Positions 46,321 through 55,631 of a stretch of DNA of 64,000 nt are shown here, piece by piece. The position numbers were made by a program, and so were the translations under genes. Each line of letters starts with the position of its first letter. Positions within the stretch are counted from its first letter, which is position 1. The stretch spans positions 124,001 through 188,000 of the forward strand of contig NZ_MSXW01000002.1 in NCBI RefSeq assembly GCF_001945445.1, in the 5' to 3' direction. Source of the stretch: Pseudomonas sp. PA27(2017). Lineage in GTDB: Bacteria > Pseudomonadota > Gammaproteobacteria > Pseudomonadales > Pseudomonadaceae. The notes below the pieces were generated by a model. It saw nothing but the letters and a program-made list of their open reading frames with translations. It searched no databases and had not been told where the DNA came from.

Positions 46321-48939
46321 ATGAATGAATTATCGAATGTGTCAGGTTCACGACGCATAGTTCGCAGTGTCTATCGTTTAGGTTTTTCATTGCTATCGAT
46401 TGTCGCCAGTCAATATGCGAATGCCAGGGAAAACCACGAATTCGAAGAGTCATTTCTGCAGGGCGGAGTTGGCGCCAGCGAGCTTGCGAAATTTTCAAGA
46501 GGCCATTTGGTCGAGCCGGGAACTTATTCGTTGGACATTGTTGCCAACGACATAGCGATTGGCCGCGACATGGTCGATTTTTACTTGCTACCGGGCGAAG
46601 AGAGTGCAACACCGTGTCTGACTTATGAATTACTGGGGCGCATCGGTGTGGACGTGCTCAAACTTCCGAGCATTGCTCCGGGGGGGCAGCAGTCCTGTGT
46701 CGATCTCGAAGCCAGCGTTGACCTGGCCAGTGTGTACTATGATAGCGCTGAGCATCGGCTGAATATTAGCGTGCCACAGGCTTATTTACGCCGTAATGTC
46801 CAGGGATATGTCGATCCCTCCCAATGGGACAGGGGCGTTACCGCTGGGCTCCTAAATTACAACTACAACAGTTTCTACAGCAGTCGGCAGCGAAGCGGCA
46901 CACAAAATTACCTTGGTTTGACAGCTGGCTTCAACCTGGGGGATTGGCGTCTGCGCTCGATTTCCTCGTATGAGCGGAACGATGACGATAGCCGCTGGCA
47001 AAATCGCCAACTGTATGCCCAGCGAGATATAAAGGCGCTCAAATCCCAATTGACGCTTGGTGATCTATCGAGCAACGGTAATTTGTTCGACTCGTTTTCC
47101 CTGCGCGGTGCACAACTTTCAAGTGATGATCGGATGCTGCCGGATTCCCTCAGCGGCTATGCTCCCGTGGTTCGCGGGCAGGCAAATAGCAACGCCAAGG
47201 TGACGGTTACGCAGAATGGCTACACCATCTACGAGACGAACGTGGCGCCTGGGCCCTTTGAAATCAAGGACCTCTATCCGTCTGGTTACGGCGGCGACCT
47301 AAACGTGGAGGTCACCGAGGCCGACGGCCAAGTTCGCAAATTTTCAGTACCTTACTCTTCGGTCGTTCGTCTACTGCGACCAGGGGCCTACCGCTATAGC
47401 GCAGCGATAGGACAGTATCGTGATGGGTTCGATACCAAATCAGATCAACCAGTGGGGCAATTCACCTACGAGCACGGGTTGAGCAACATGTTCACCGCCT
47501 ACGCCGGATTGCAAGCCACCCGCGGCTATCATTCGCCGATGATCGGAACGGCCATGAACACGCCTGTCGGTGCATTCGGCCTTGATGTCGCCCATGCGAC
47601 CACCAAACTTCCCTCGCATTCGACTGCTGGTGCTGGAACGCAGACAGGAAAGAGCGCACGCCTGTCATTCAGTAAGACACTACCAGAGACTGGTAGTACC
47701 GTTTCGATTGCAGCCTACCGCTATTCCACCAGTGGCTTTTACAACCTTTCAGATGCCGTATTGGCGATGAACGACGAACGCAGGAGATTCTCCGTCGATA
47801 CGCGCTCCGATGGTGAAAGCGAGGCCAGCTATTCATTGGACAGATACAAGGATTGGGACTTTCAGTTAAAGCGCCAGCGCAGCACCATGCAATTGACGCT
47901 GAACCAATCCCTGGGCGACAAGGGATCGATTTTCATGACTGGAATTCGGCGCAACTACTGGGGCCATTCAAAACCTTCCACGCAGTACCAGCTGGGCTAC
48001 AACGGGAGCCTTCGCCATTTGAGCTATTCGGTGTCGGCTATGCGTTCCACCGACTCCCAAGGCAAGGGCAATAACGAGGTTTATGCAACGCTCTCGATCC
48101 CGATCGGCGGTCGTACGACTGCCTCCTCCACTGCCAGTTTCAGCGACAAAGGATCAACGGTTCGAGGCGTTCTGAATGGAACGGCAGGTGCGAATAACCA
48201 ATATACATGGGGCACCAGCGCAACCAAGGATCACAATGACAACGGTGCTGTTGGCGCACATGGGAGTTACCGGGGCTCCAATGGCATGCTCAACGCTTCA
48301 CTGGGGCGTGGTGAGGACTATCGACAGGCTTCTTTAGGGGTTAGCGGTTCTGTTGTAGGGCATTCTGGCGGCATCACGCTGGGTCAGCCCGTCAGTGAAA
48401 CGCTGGCAATCATCGAGGTGCCGGGAGCGCAGGGGGCCTCGGTAGTCTCTCAAAATGGTGTGAAAGTCGATGGCCGAGGCTATGCGGTCGTGCCTTATCT
48501 GACACCCTACCGTCGCAATAGAGTCGAAATCGATCCCAAAGGGACTTCCTCCTATGTGGAGTTGAGATCGACCAGTAAAGAGTTGGTGCCTACAGCGGGT
48601 GCCATCGTAGTCAAGAAATTTGAAACGGTCAGCGGTCAGGCAGCCGTTATCGACTTGCAACTTCCGAAAGGTGTTTCAGTACCCTTTGGTACTCAAGTAT
48701 CGACGGTTGAAGGCACCAGCGTCGGGGTTGTCGGACAGGGCAGCAGGGTGATCGCTCGTGGCCTCGACGGCAGTGGGTCGCTGATCATCAGGTGGGGGGA
48801 GTCTGCCGATCAGCAATGTCAGGTTTTCTATACCTTGGCACCACCAAAGAAAAATGTAAGCCGAACTCGTTTCGAACACCTCAGCGCGCCCTGCACACCG
48901 CCGCGTACAGAAATGCCTGTTGCGATGAGTGAGCATTGA
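46321..48939 (+). CDS. Fimbrial outer-membrane usher, FimD/PapC family
   Basis: 872 residues, the normal size. It forms the outer-membrane pore through which pilins are assembled. The order is signal peptide, N-terminal chaperone-binding domain (FLQGGVGASELAKFSRGHLV, PGTYSLDI), beta-barrel with plug (PDSLSGYAPVVRGQANSNAK and VTVTQNGYTIYETNVAPGPF), then C-terminal domains (VPYLTPYRRNRVEIDPKG and PTAGAIVVKKFETVSGQ). AGGA nine bases before ATG 46321 sets the start. The 3' end (from about 48781) has a second, decayed copy near 50249-50350, left by a tandem duplication with the adhesin gene. Confidence 0.95.
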   Translation: MNELSNVSGSRRIVRSVYRLGFSLLSIVASQYANARENHEFEESFLQGGVGASELAKFSRGHLVEPGTYSLDIVANDIAIGRDMVDFYLLPGEESATPCLTYELLGRIGVDVLKLPSIAPGGQQSCVDLEASVDLASVYYDSAEHRLNISVPQAYLRRNVQGYVDPSQWDRGVTAGLLNYNYNSFYSSRQRSGTQNYLGLTAGFNLGDWRLRSISSYERNDDDSRWQNRQLYAQRDIKALKSQLTLGDLSSNGNLFDSFSLRGAQLSSDDRMLPDSLSGYAPVVRGQANSNAKVTVTQNGYTIYETNVAPGPFEIKDLYPSGYGGDLNVEVTEADGQVRKFSVPYSSVVRLLRPGAYRYSAAIGQYRDGFDTKSDQPVGQFTYEHGLSNMFTAYAGLQATRGYHSPMIGTAMNTPVGAFGLDVAHATTKLPSHSTAGAGTQTGKSARLSFSKTLPETGSTVSIAAYRYSTSGFYNLSDAVLAMNDERRRFSVDTRSDGESEASYSLDRYKDWDFQLKRQRSTMQLTLNQSLGDKGSIFMTGIRRNYWGHSKPSTQYQLGYNGSLRHLSYSVSAMRSTDSQGKGNNEVYATLSIPIGGRTTASSTASFSDKGSTVRGVLNGTAGANNQYTWGTSATKDHNDNGAVGAHGSYRGSNGMLNASLGRGEDYRQASLGVSGSVVGHSGGITLGQPVSETLAIIEVPGAQGASVVSQNGVKVDGRGYAVVPYLTPYRRNRVEIDPKGTSSYVELRSTSKELVPTAGAIVVKKFETVSGQAAVIDLQLPKGVSVPFGTQVSTVEGTSVGVVGQGSRVIARGLDGSGSLIIRWGESADQQCQVFYTLAPPKKNVSRTRFEHLSAPCTPPRTEMPVAMSEH

Positions 48940-49027
48940 AACACATGGGTATCGGATTAAATGGAATTCTCGCGTTTCGAAATCGGCATCGGGTTATGCC
49001 GCGGACGTGAAGTGGGAGATTAGAAGC

Positions 49028-50053
49028 TTGCATTATTTAAAATTAGTTTGTCGCGCGTTTTTCGGCGTGTTGGAAATCAAGACTCGCTTGAGTATTCTGC
49101 TTGGTGGCAGTGCGATGCTTTCGTTGATGTCGTTCACACAATCTGCCTCTGCTAACTGCATACTCGAGAGTGAAACCTCTTACATAAATGTCACCTTGCC
49201 TGATAATTTATCCATCCCAGTCAATGCCCGCTATTCTCCTGGGGATATTCTTTGGGATAGTCAATGGGTTCCGGGCACGTCCAGGCCTCGGAGTCATTGC
49301 TTTACAGTGACAGAAGTCCGCTGGCCTCTCGCTCCTTTGCAAGCAACAAGTCTTCCGAATGTCTACCAAACGGCTGTGCAAGGAGTTGGTATTCGGGCTT
49401 ATGTAAATGAGCTGGGTAGGGTATTAACGCATCCTGCACGTACTGATCGATCCGGTGCTGGGATCGCCTATGGGCCGCAGTCCGGGGCGGGGCGTGTCCA
49501 GTTGATCTATACAGGGCCGGTGAGAAGCGGCCAGCTACAACTGCCGGTGATTTTGGGCGCCGAGTATTACGGCGATGCCATGACCGCACAGCTTAGCCTG
49601 AACAACAACAACGCATCCGTGACGGCGGGTACTTGCGAAGCCACCACCCCCAATATCAACGTATCCATGCCCGCAGCCTCCACTGAAAGTTTCCCTGCCG
49701 TGGGCTCGAGCTATGGTCGCACGCCATTTGTCATTGGAATCAACTGTAATTCGGCAGTTGGACTGAACGTCACGCTCACGGACTCCAGTAATTCCGGTAA
49801 TGATTCAGACATACTGTCGCTAACTCCCGGATCAAGTGCCAGAGGCATCGGTTATCGGGTAAGACACAATGCGTCGGTGGTTCGTTACGGCCCCGACTCG
49901 GCTCTGGCAGGCAATCCGAATCAGATTCATGTTGGCACGGCCTCAGCCGCAGGATATGTATCGATTCCGTTCACCATAGAGTACGTCAGTACCGACACCG
50001 TCCGAGCTGGCAGTGCAAACGCAATGGCGACATTCACCATGAGTTATCAATGA
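49028..50053 (+). CDS. Fimbrial tip adhesin-like protein, copy 1
   Basis: 341 residues from TTG 49028. This start is chosen because GGGAG lies nine bases upstream and because it makes the protein equal in length and register to copy 2; the open frame extends 33 codons further. A signal peptide ends Q-S-A-S-A before NCILESETSYINVTLPDNLS. The N-terminal half (about 50-215) should be the binding domain. The C-terminal half from NNASVTAGTCEATTPNINVS is a pilin domain ending AMATFTMSYQ for chaperone and usher docking. Two-domain architecture at the end of a fimbrial operon fits a tip adhesin. The receptor is unknown. Confidence 0.85.
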   Translation: MHYLKLVCRAFFGVLEIKTRLSILLGGSAMLSLMSFTQSASANCILESETSYINVTLPDNLSIPVNARYSPGDILWDSQWVPGTSRPRSHCFTVTEVRWPLAPLQATSLPNVYQTAVQGVGIRAYVNELGRVLTHPARTDRSGAGIAYGPQSGAGRVQLIYTGPVRSGQLQLPVILGAEYYGDAMTAQLSLNNNNASVTAGTCEATTPNINVSMPAASTESFPAVGSSYGRTPFVIGINCNSAVGLNVTLTDSSNSGNDSDILSLTPGSSARGIGYRVRHNASVVRYGPDSALAGNPNQIHVGTASAAGYVSIPFTIEYVSTDTVRAGSANAMATFTMSYQ

Positions 50054-50248
50054 ACGCCTGGCATCAAGAGACATGTTGTCGTTGAGAAGTTTTTTACAGT
50101 GAAGGAGAGCCGGTGTGTAATTTTCAGGATATGCCGAGATCAGCCTCTCACGGTATGCCATCGGTATCAAAGTATTGACTCTCCAAGGTACCGACCTAGG
50201 GCCGTGCGGCAGGGTAACAGAATGGTTGCGTGGAGAGTAGTGCTTCTC

Positions 50249-50350
50249 TGCTCATCAGATGGTGTTGAGTCGGCCGACCAGCAATGTCAGGTTGCGTATG
50301 CGCTTGAGTTACCGAAGAAGAATGTAAGCCAGGCTCGCTTTGAGTATTAA
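50249..50350 (+). pseudogene. Decayed copy of the usher 3' end
   Basis: SSDGVESADQQCQVAYALEL and PKKNVSQARFEY followed by TAA match the usher's last domain (ESADQQCQVFYTLAPPKKNV). It has no start of its own and is a by-product of the duplication that made the second adhesin gene. The rest of the 432-base space between the adhesin genes (50054-50485) shows no other gene. Confidence 0.8.
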
Positions 50351-50485
50351 ATACGCCCGATATACCGCTAGGTGCAGGAATTGCTTTGCCATTAGCGAGT
50401 GACGAGCAGTATCAGCCCATAAATATTTCCATGTTTGAAAATAGCAGCCATTGTGCCGCGGGCATGAGGCGAGGGACTCAGGCTT

Positions 50486-51511
50486 ATGCAATTTTCGTAT
50501 TTAGCGTGTCAGAGATTTTTTGGTGTCTTCAAGGCCAGGAGATGCTTGGAGGTTTTGCTTGGCGGCAGTGTGATTTTTTCAATGATGTTTTTTTCGCAGT
50601 CTGTACTTGCCAGATGCATACTCCAAAGTGAAACCTCTTACATAAATGTCACCTTGCCTGATAATTTATCCATCCCAGTCAATGCCCGTTATTCTCCTGG
50701 GGATGTTCTTTGGGATAGTCAATGGGTTCCGGGTACTTCCAGGCCCAGGAGCCATTGCTATACCGTGTCCGAGGTCAGATGGTCACTTGCTCCATTGCTG
50801 GCGACGAATCTCCCGGATGTCTACCAAACGGCTGTGCCAGGAATTGGCATTCGTGCTTATGTGAATGAGCTGGCTAGAGTATTAACGCATCCTGCACGCA
50901 CAGTGAGATCTACTGCCAGTACCGCCTATGGCCCACAATCTGGAGCGGGCCGTGTTCAGTTGATCTATACGGGGCCGGTGAGAAGCGGCCAGTTACAACT
51001 GCCGGTGATTTTGGGCGCCGAGTACTACGGCGATGCCATGACCGCACAGCTTAGCCTGAACAACAACAACGCATCCGTGACGGCGGGTACTTGCGAAGTC
51101 ACCACCCCCAATATCAACGTATCCATGCCCGCAGCCTCCACTGAGCGTTTCCCTGCCGTAGGCTCGAGCTATGGTCGCACGCCATTTGTCATTGGAATCA
51201 ACTGTAATTCGGCAGTTGGGCTGAACGTTACGCTCACGGACTCCAGTAATCCCGGTAATGATTCGGACATACTGTCGTTAACTCCCGGATCGAGTGCCAG
51301 AGGCATCGGTTATCGGGTAAGACACAATGCGTCGGTGGTTCGTTATGGCCCCGACTCGGCTCTGGCAGGCAATCCGAATCAGATTCATGTTGGCACGGCC
51401 TCAGCCGCAGGATATGTATCGATTCCGTTCACCATAGAGTACGTCAGTACCGACACCGTTCGAGCTGGCAGCGCTAACGCGATGGCAACGTTTACCATGA
51501 GTTATCAATAA
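50486..51511 (+). CDS. Fimbrial tip adhesin-like protein, copy 2
   Basis: 341 residues, a paralogue of copy 1 with no length change. A signal peptide is visible (FFGVFKARRCLEVLLGGSVI onward, ending S-V-L-A). The binding half differs from copy 1 at scattered positions (for example RWSLAPLLATNLPDVYQTAV against RWPLAPLQATSLPNVYQTAV). The pilin half is almost identical. GAGGGACTC precedes ATG 50486. Having two adhesins could widen receptor range or let the copies compete for the fimbrial tip. It is the last gene of the operon, followed by a hairpin shared with the convergent met genes. Confidence 0.87.
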   Translation: MQFSYLACQRFFGVFKARRCLEVLLGGSVIFSMMFFSQSVLARCILQSETSYINVTLPDNLSIPVNARYSPGDVLWDSQWVPGTSRPRSHCYTVSEVRWSLAPLLATNLPDVYQTAVPGIGIRAYVNELARVLTHPARTVRSTASTAYGPQSGAGRVQLIYTGPVRSGQLQLPVILGAEYYGDAMTAQLSLNNNNASVTAGTCEVTTPNINVSMPAASTERFPAVGSSYGRTPFVIGINCNSAVGLNVTLTDSSNPGNDSDILSLTPGSSARGIGYRVRHNASVVRYGPDSALAGNPNQIHVGTASAAGYVSIPFTIEYVSTDTVRAGSANAMATFTMSYQ

Positions 51512-51620
51512 GACAGCATGGGCAATACAGTTGGTGAACGGCTCACTACGACGCAGTTATTTCGATCCCATAGCAAGATTCGAAAGTCTCCGACAGGCGT
51601 TGAGTGAGCAGCCTCGAGCC

Positions 51621-51647
51621 AAAAAGACGCCGGAAATCCGGGGTTTT
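51621..51647. terminator. Hairpin between adhesin 2 and metI
   Basis: A short stem (CCGGA with TCCGG, 51630-51641) has T-runs on both outer sides: five on the minus strand (51621-51625) and four on the plus strand (51644-51647). It can serve both convergent operons, but the stem is short. Confidence 0.55.
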
Positions 51648-51669
51648 CATGTGCAGTGACAACTCCACC

Positions 51670-52320
51670 TCACCGCTTATTCAGCCGCTGCGCCAATCGA
51701 TCCCCACCTAACTGAATGAAGCTGACCATCACCACCAGTACGACGATCACCGTCAGCATCACCTGTGTGTCGAAGCGCTGGTAGCCATAGCGATAAGCCA
51801 GATCACCCAGGCCGCCTGCGCCAATGGCGCCGGCCATGGCGGAGGAGTTGATCATGGTGACCAGGGTGATGGTGAATCCGCCGACGATGCCGGGCAGGGC
51901 CTCGGGCAGCAGTACGTGCCAGACGATATGCCGGCGGCGGCAGCCCATGGCCTGGGCGGCTTCGATCAGACCGTGATCCACTTCGCGCAGGCTGACTTCG
52001 GCGATGCGCGCGAAGAACGGTGTAGCGGCGATGGTCAGCGGCACCACGGCGGCCCAGACGCCATAGGTGGTGCCGACCACCAGGCGGGTAAAGGGAATCA
52101 GCGCAACCATCAGGATCAGGAACGGGATGGAGCGGAACAGGTTGACGATGGCGCCGAGCACGCGGTTCAGCCGCGGCGCCTCGAAGATGCCGCCGCGGCT
52201 GCTGGTGACCAGAAATACCGCCAGCGGGATACCGGCCAGCAGGGCGAGCACGGAGGACACGCCGACCATCAGCAGGGTGTCGAGCAGGCCTTGCCACAGG
52301 CGTTCAAACAGCAGCGACAT
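51670..52320 (-). CDS. metI: Methionine ABC transporter permease MetI
   Basis: 216 residues with five membrane helices. The coupling loop with the EAA-type motif ([22 protein letters not shown]) is clear, as is the family's start [19 protein letters not shown]. It forms the inner-membrane channel of a D- and L-methionine importer with MetN and MetQ. ATG 52320 is used; its first 17 bases overlap the end of metN. It is the last gene of a leftward operon that begins with sulfonate-related genes. Confidence 0.92.
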   Translation of the reverse strand: MSLLFERLWQGLLDTLLMVGVSSVLALLAGIPLAVFLVTSSRGGIFEAPRLNRVLGAIVNLFRSIPFLILMVALIPFTRLVVGTTYGVWAAVVPLTIAATPFFARIAEVSLREVDHGLIEAAQAMGCRRRHIVWHVLLPEALPGIVGGFTITLVTMINSSAMAGAIGAGGLGDLAYRYGYQRFDTQVMLTVIVVLVVMVSFIQLGGDRLAQRLNKR

Positions 52321-53398
52321 AACCCAGTACCTCCACATGGTCGGCCAGCGCGCGGGCGTTTTCGATCAGCGCTGCATGGCCGAGAGCTGACGGGCCTACG
52401 GACAGGATCAGGTGGCCCACGGCGTGACCCTGAATCTGTTCCAGGCTGGCGTCGAGCAAGGTGGCGCGGCCGCCCAGGGCCGCGCCCAGTGCCGGCAAAT
52501 CCGGCTCGAGGCCCGTACCGGCGAAGTGCAGGCGCAGCACCAGGTCGTCGCGCTCGCCGGGTGAGTCGTGCAGACGCTGTTGCAAGCTCGCCGGCAGGGC
52601 ATGTTGCAGCGGTGCCAGCAGGGTGCGGGTGACCTCGTGGCGTGGCGCGCCGAATACCTGCCAGACCGGGCCTTGTTCCACCACCTCACCGCGTTCCAGC
52701 ACCACCACGCGGTCGCAGATCTCGCGAATCACCGCCATCTCGTGAGTGATCAGCACCACGGTCAGGCCCAGGCGCCGGTTGATCTCGCGCAGCAGGCCGA
52801 GGATCGCCTGGGTCGTTTCCGGATCCAGAGCGCTGGTGGCTTCGTCGCAGAGCAGAACCTGCGGGTCGTGCACCAGGGCGCGGGCGATGCCCACGCGTTG
52901 CTTCTGTCCGCCGGAGAGCTGCGCCGGGTAGGCGCCGTGCTTGTCCGCCAGGCCGACCAGTTCGAGCAATTCACGCACCTTGTGCTGGCGGGTTTCGCGC
53001 GCCACGCCGGCAACTTTTAGCGGCAGCTCGACGTTCTGCCAAACGGTCTTGGCGGACATCAGGTTGAAATGTTGGAAGATCATGCCGATGCGCCGGCGCA
53101 GCGCCACCAGGGCGTCATCGTCATAGTCGGCGATGTCGCTGCCATCGATCAGCACGCGGCCGCTACTAGGTCGCTCCAGGCGATTGATGGTGCGCAGCAG
53201 CGACGATTTGCCCGCGCCGCTGCGGCCGATGATGCCGAACACTTCGCCGCGCTCGATCGACAGCTCGATGTCATGCAGCGCATGCACCGGGCCCTGGGCG
53301 CCCTCGTAGGTCTTGCCCAGCCGCTCGAAGCGCAGGTGCGCCTGAGCGATGCGGCTGGCTGCGGCGGCTTGCTGCAGGTGGGGATCGAAGCCGCTCAT
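52304..53398 (-). CDS. metN: Methionine ABC transporter ATPase MetN
   Basis: 364 residues. After an about 25-residue N-terminal extension come the ATPase motifs: Walker [11 protein letters not shown]-loop IFQHFNLM, signature LSGGQKQR, Walker [14 protein letters not shown], and switch ITHEM. A C-terminal NIL-type domain (about 280-355) follows, the site where methionine inhibits the E. coli transporter, so feedback control is likely here too. The start ATG 53398 lies one base after the metQ stop. The open frame is much longer upstream, but that part overlaps metQ. Confidence 0.94.
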   Translation of the reverse strand: MSGFDPHLQQAAAASRIAQAHLRFERLGKTYEGAQGPVHALHDIELSIERGEVFGIIGRSGAGKSSLLRTINRLERPSSGRVLIDGSDIADYDDDALVALRRRIGMIFQHFNLMSAKTVWQNVELPLKVAGVARETRQHKVRELLELVGLADKHGAYPAQLSGGQKQRVGIARALVHDPQVLLCDEATSALDPETTQAILGLLREINRRLGLTVVLITHEMAVIREICDRVVVLERGEVVEQGPVWQVFGAPRHEVTRTLLAPLQHALPASLQQRLHDSPGERDDLVLRLHFAGTGLEPDLPALGAALGGRATLLDASLEQIQGHAVGHLILSVGPSALGHAALIENARALADHVEVLGYVAAV

Positions 53399-53399
53399 G

Positions 53400-54194
53400 T
53401 CAGCTCTCCCAGCCGGCCTGGTAGAGGTTGCCGTGTGCCTTGTCGAGCGCAGCGCGCACTGCTGGTGAGTGCTGGTAGATATCGATGAACTTGAGCAGTC
53501 GCGCGTCCTGCGCCTTCGCCGGTTGGGCGACGAACTGGATGATGTACTCGGGATGGTCGACGCCATCGAACAGCAGGGCCGAGGCCGGATCGAAGGTCTT
53601 GGCCAGGCGAATGTAGGCCGGATAGCCCTGCACCAGATCGACCTCGTCATAGGCGCGCACCAACTGCACGGCTTCCAGTTCGATGATGCGGATGTTCTTC
53701 GGGTTGGCGGTGATGTCCTGCTGGGTCGCCTTGTAGCCGACACCGGGCTTGAGTTCGATCAGCCCGGCCTTTTGCAGCAGTTGCAGGCCGCGCCCGCCAT
53801 TGACCGGGTCGTTGGCGATGGCCACTTTGGCACCATCCGGGAGGCTGGCGAAATCCTTGTGTTGCTTGGAGTAGAGGCCGACGTTGTTGATCACCCCGCG
53901 CGCCACTGGCACCAGGTCGTAACCGCCCTCGGCCTTGGCGTTTTCCAGAAAGGGAATGTGCTGGAAGTAGTTCACGTCGATGTCGCCATTGGCGAGGCTG
54001 ACGTTGGGGGCGATCCAGTCGGTGAACTCGATCAGCTCCACCTCCAGCCCCTGTTTCCTGGCTTCGGCCACGGCCACTTCCAGCGGTGGGGCGAATGCCG
54101 CGGTGGTGCCCAGCTTGAGAGCGGGCTCGGCCTGGGCCAGGGTGCTGGCCGTGAACAGAGCGACGAGGGTCAGGGTTTTCAACGGTTTGAGCAT
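53400..54194 (-). CDS. metQ: Methionine-type substrate-binding protein MetQ (NlpA family)
   Basis: 264 residues. The family pattern is clear: [66 protein letters not shown] and [11 protein letters not shown]. The signal peptide ends A-Q-A and has no lipobox Cys, so the protein is probably soluble in the periplasm rather than a lipoprotein as in E. coli. AAGGA seven bases before ATG 54194. It binds methionine or a related sulfur compound for MetNI. The gene neighbours suggest it may serve organosulfur intermediates. Confidence 0.9.
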   Translation of the reverse strand: MLKPLKTLTLVALFTASTLAQAEPALKLGTTAAFAPPLEVAVAEARKQGLEVELIEFTDWIAPNVSLANGDIDVNYFQHIPFLENAKAEGGYDLVPVARGVINNVGLYSKQHKDFASLPDGAKVAIANDPVNGGRGLQLLQKAGLIELKPGVGYKATQQDITANPKNIRIIELEAVQLVRAYDEVDLVQGYPAYIRLAKTFDPASALLFDGVDHPEYIIQFVAQPAKAQDARLLKFIDIYQHSPAVRAALDKAHGNLYQAGWES

Positions 54195-54212
54195 GGCGGC
54201 GTCCTTGTGGGG

Positions 54213-55631
54213 TCAGAGCAGGTTCAGCGCATTGGCGCTGAGGTTTCGCAGTTCATGGGGGATGGCGTTGGCGTGTTGCAGGCGGGCAGGGTCGCGCCAG
54301 GCGGCAGCCGGATGATCGGCCGGCAGCCTGGGACCCTGGCCGAACAGCTTGTGGCGCAGGGCTCCCTGGGCGTAGGCGGTCTTGTAGCGGCCGCGCTGTT
54401 GCAGCTCGGGAATCACCAGGTCGATGAAGTCGGCGTAGCTTTGCGGGGTAACGATGCGCGTGAGGTTGAAACCGTCCAGGCCGGTGGCGTCGATCCAATC
54501 GACCAATTGATCGGCCACTTGGCCGGGCGAGCCGACCAGCACTGGATAGCGGCCGCCCAGGGCGTGCTGTTCCAGCAGGCGACGCTTGGTCCAGCCGGTG
54601 AAGGTCTTGACTACCGATTCGATGGCGTTGGTCTTGCGCGCCATGATCGGTTCGTCGAGGCCAAAGGCCGCCAGGTCGATACCGGTTGAGCTGGAGAAGT
54701 GGGCGATGCCGGCTTCCGGGCTGGCGTAGCGCAGGTACTCGGCGTGCTTGTCGCGGGCCTCGGCTTGGGTGGGCGCGACGATCACGGCGATGCCCATGAA
54801 CACCTTGATCGCGTCGCCCTTGCGCCCGGCCGCCACGGCGCTGGCCCGCACCTGCTCGACCTGGGCGCGCACCGCCTCGACGCCATTACCGCCAATGAAC
54901 ACGCATTCGGCGTGCTGGCCGGCGAAGCGCGAGCCGCGTGCTGACGAACCGGCCTGGAACAGCAGCGGCGTACGCTGTGGCGAAGGCTGGCTGAGGTGGT
55001 AACCCTCGACCTGATAGAACTCGCCGTGGTGGCGCACCTTGTGCACCTTGCCGGGCTGGGCGTAGACACGTTGCTGGCGGTCGGCGAGCACGGCGTCGTC
55101 CTGCCAGCTGCCTTCGAGCAGCTTGTAGAGCACCTCCAGATATTCGTCGGCCTGGTCGTAGCGGCGGTCGTGCTCGACCTGCTGGCTCAGACCCATGGCC
55201 TTGGCCGCGCTTTCCAGGTAGCCGGTGACGATGTTCCAGCCGATGCGGCCATTGCTCAGATGATCGAGGGTGGAGAGCCTGCGGGCGAAGGTGTACGGCG
55301 CCTCGTAGCTGAGGTTGGCAGTAACCCCAAAGCCGAGGTGCTGCGTGACGCCGGCCATGGCGGAGACCAGCAGCAGCGGGTCGTTGACCGGCAGCTGGAT
55401 GGCCTCCTGCAGCGGCAAGTCGATGCCGTTCTGGTACACGTCGTAAACGCCGAGGATGTCGGCGATAAACAGACCGTCGAACAGCCCGCGCTCCAGCAGT
55501 TGGGCCAGATCGGTCCAGTAGCTCAGCTGGTTGAAGTTAACCGACTGATCGTCGGGGTGCGTCCACAGGCCGTGATGGATGTGCCCGACGCAGTTCATGT
55601 TGAAGGCGTTGAGAAGAATCTGTTTGCTCAT
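54213..55631 (-). CDS. Flavin-dependent monooxygenase, NtaA/SnaA/DszA family
   Basis: 472 residues, full family length. The marks are ILLNAFNMNCVGHIHHGLWT, GLFDGLFIADILGVYDVYQN, DHLSNGRIGWNIVTGYLESA, and TPLLFQAGSSARGSRFAGQH. Such class C enzymes use reduced FMN from a separate reductase to oxidise sulfur or nitrogen compounds, for example sulfones. No flavin reductase gene is in the window. The start ATG 55631 overlaps the upstream stop (TGATG), so it is translated with the SfnB-like gene. Its place between SfnB-like and Met genes supports a sulfur role. Confidence 0.9.
   Translation of the reverse strand: MSKQILLNAFNMNCVGHIHHGLWTHPDDQSVNFNQLSYWTDLAQLLERGLFDGLFIADILGVYDVYQNGIDLPLQEAIQLPVNDPLLLVSAMAGVTQHLGFGVTANLSYEAPYTFARRLSTLDHLSNGRIGWNIVTGYLESAAKAMGLSQQVEHDRRYDQADEYLEVLYKLLEGSWQDDAVLADRQQRVYAQPGKVHKVRHHGEFYQVEGYHLSQPSPQRTPLLFQAGSSARGSRFAGQHAECVFIGGNGVEAVRAQVEQVRASAVAAGRKGDAIKVFMGIAVIVAPTQAEARDKHAEYLRYASPEAGIAHFSSSTGIDLAAFGLDEPIMARKTNAIESVVKTFTGWTKRRLLEQHALGGRYPVLVGSPGQVADQLVDWIDATGLDGFNLTRIVTPQSYADFIDLVIPELQQRGRYKTAYAQGALRHKLFGQGPRLPADHPAAAWRDPARLQHANAIPHELRNLSANALNLL

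Larger units (their letters stand above)
48781..51511 (+). repeat. Tandem duplication: usher 3' end plus adhesin gene
   Basis: The adhesin genes at 49028-50053 and 50486-51511 align with a constant offset of 1458 bases and equal length. The usher 3' end at 48781-48890 aligns to 50249-50358 at an offset of about 1468. Similarity is lowest at the usher scrap and signal peptides and nearly complete over the last about 550 bases of the adhesins. Confidence 0.85.

Noticed and set aside
53469..54689. A 406-codon plus-strand frame opposite metQ and the DszA-like gene
   Set aside because: It is a high-GC shadow; the opposite strand encodes two clear families with ribosome sites.
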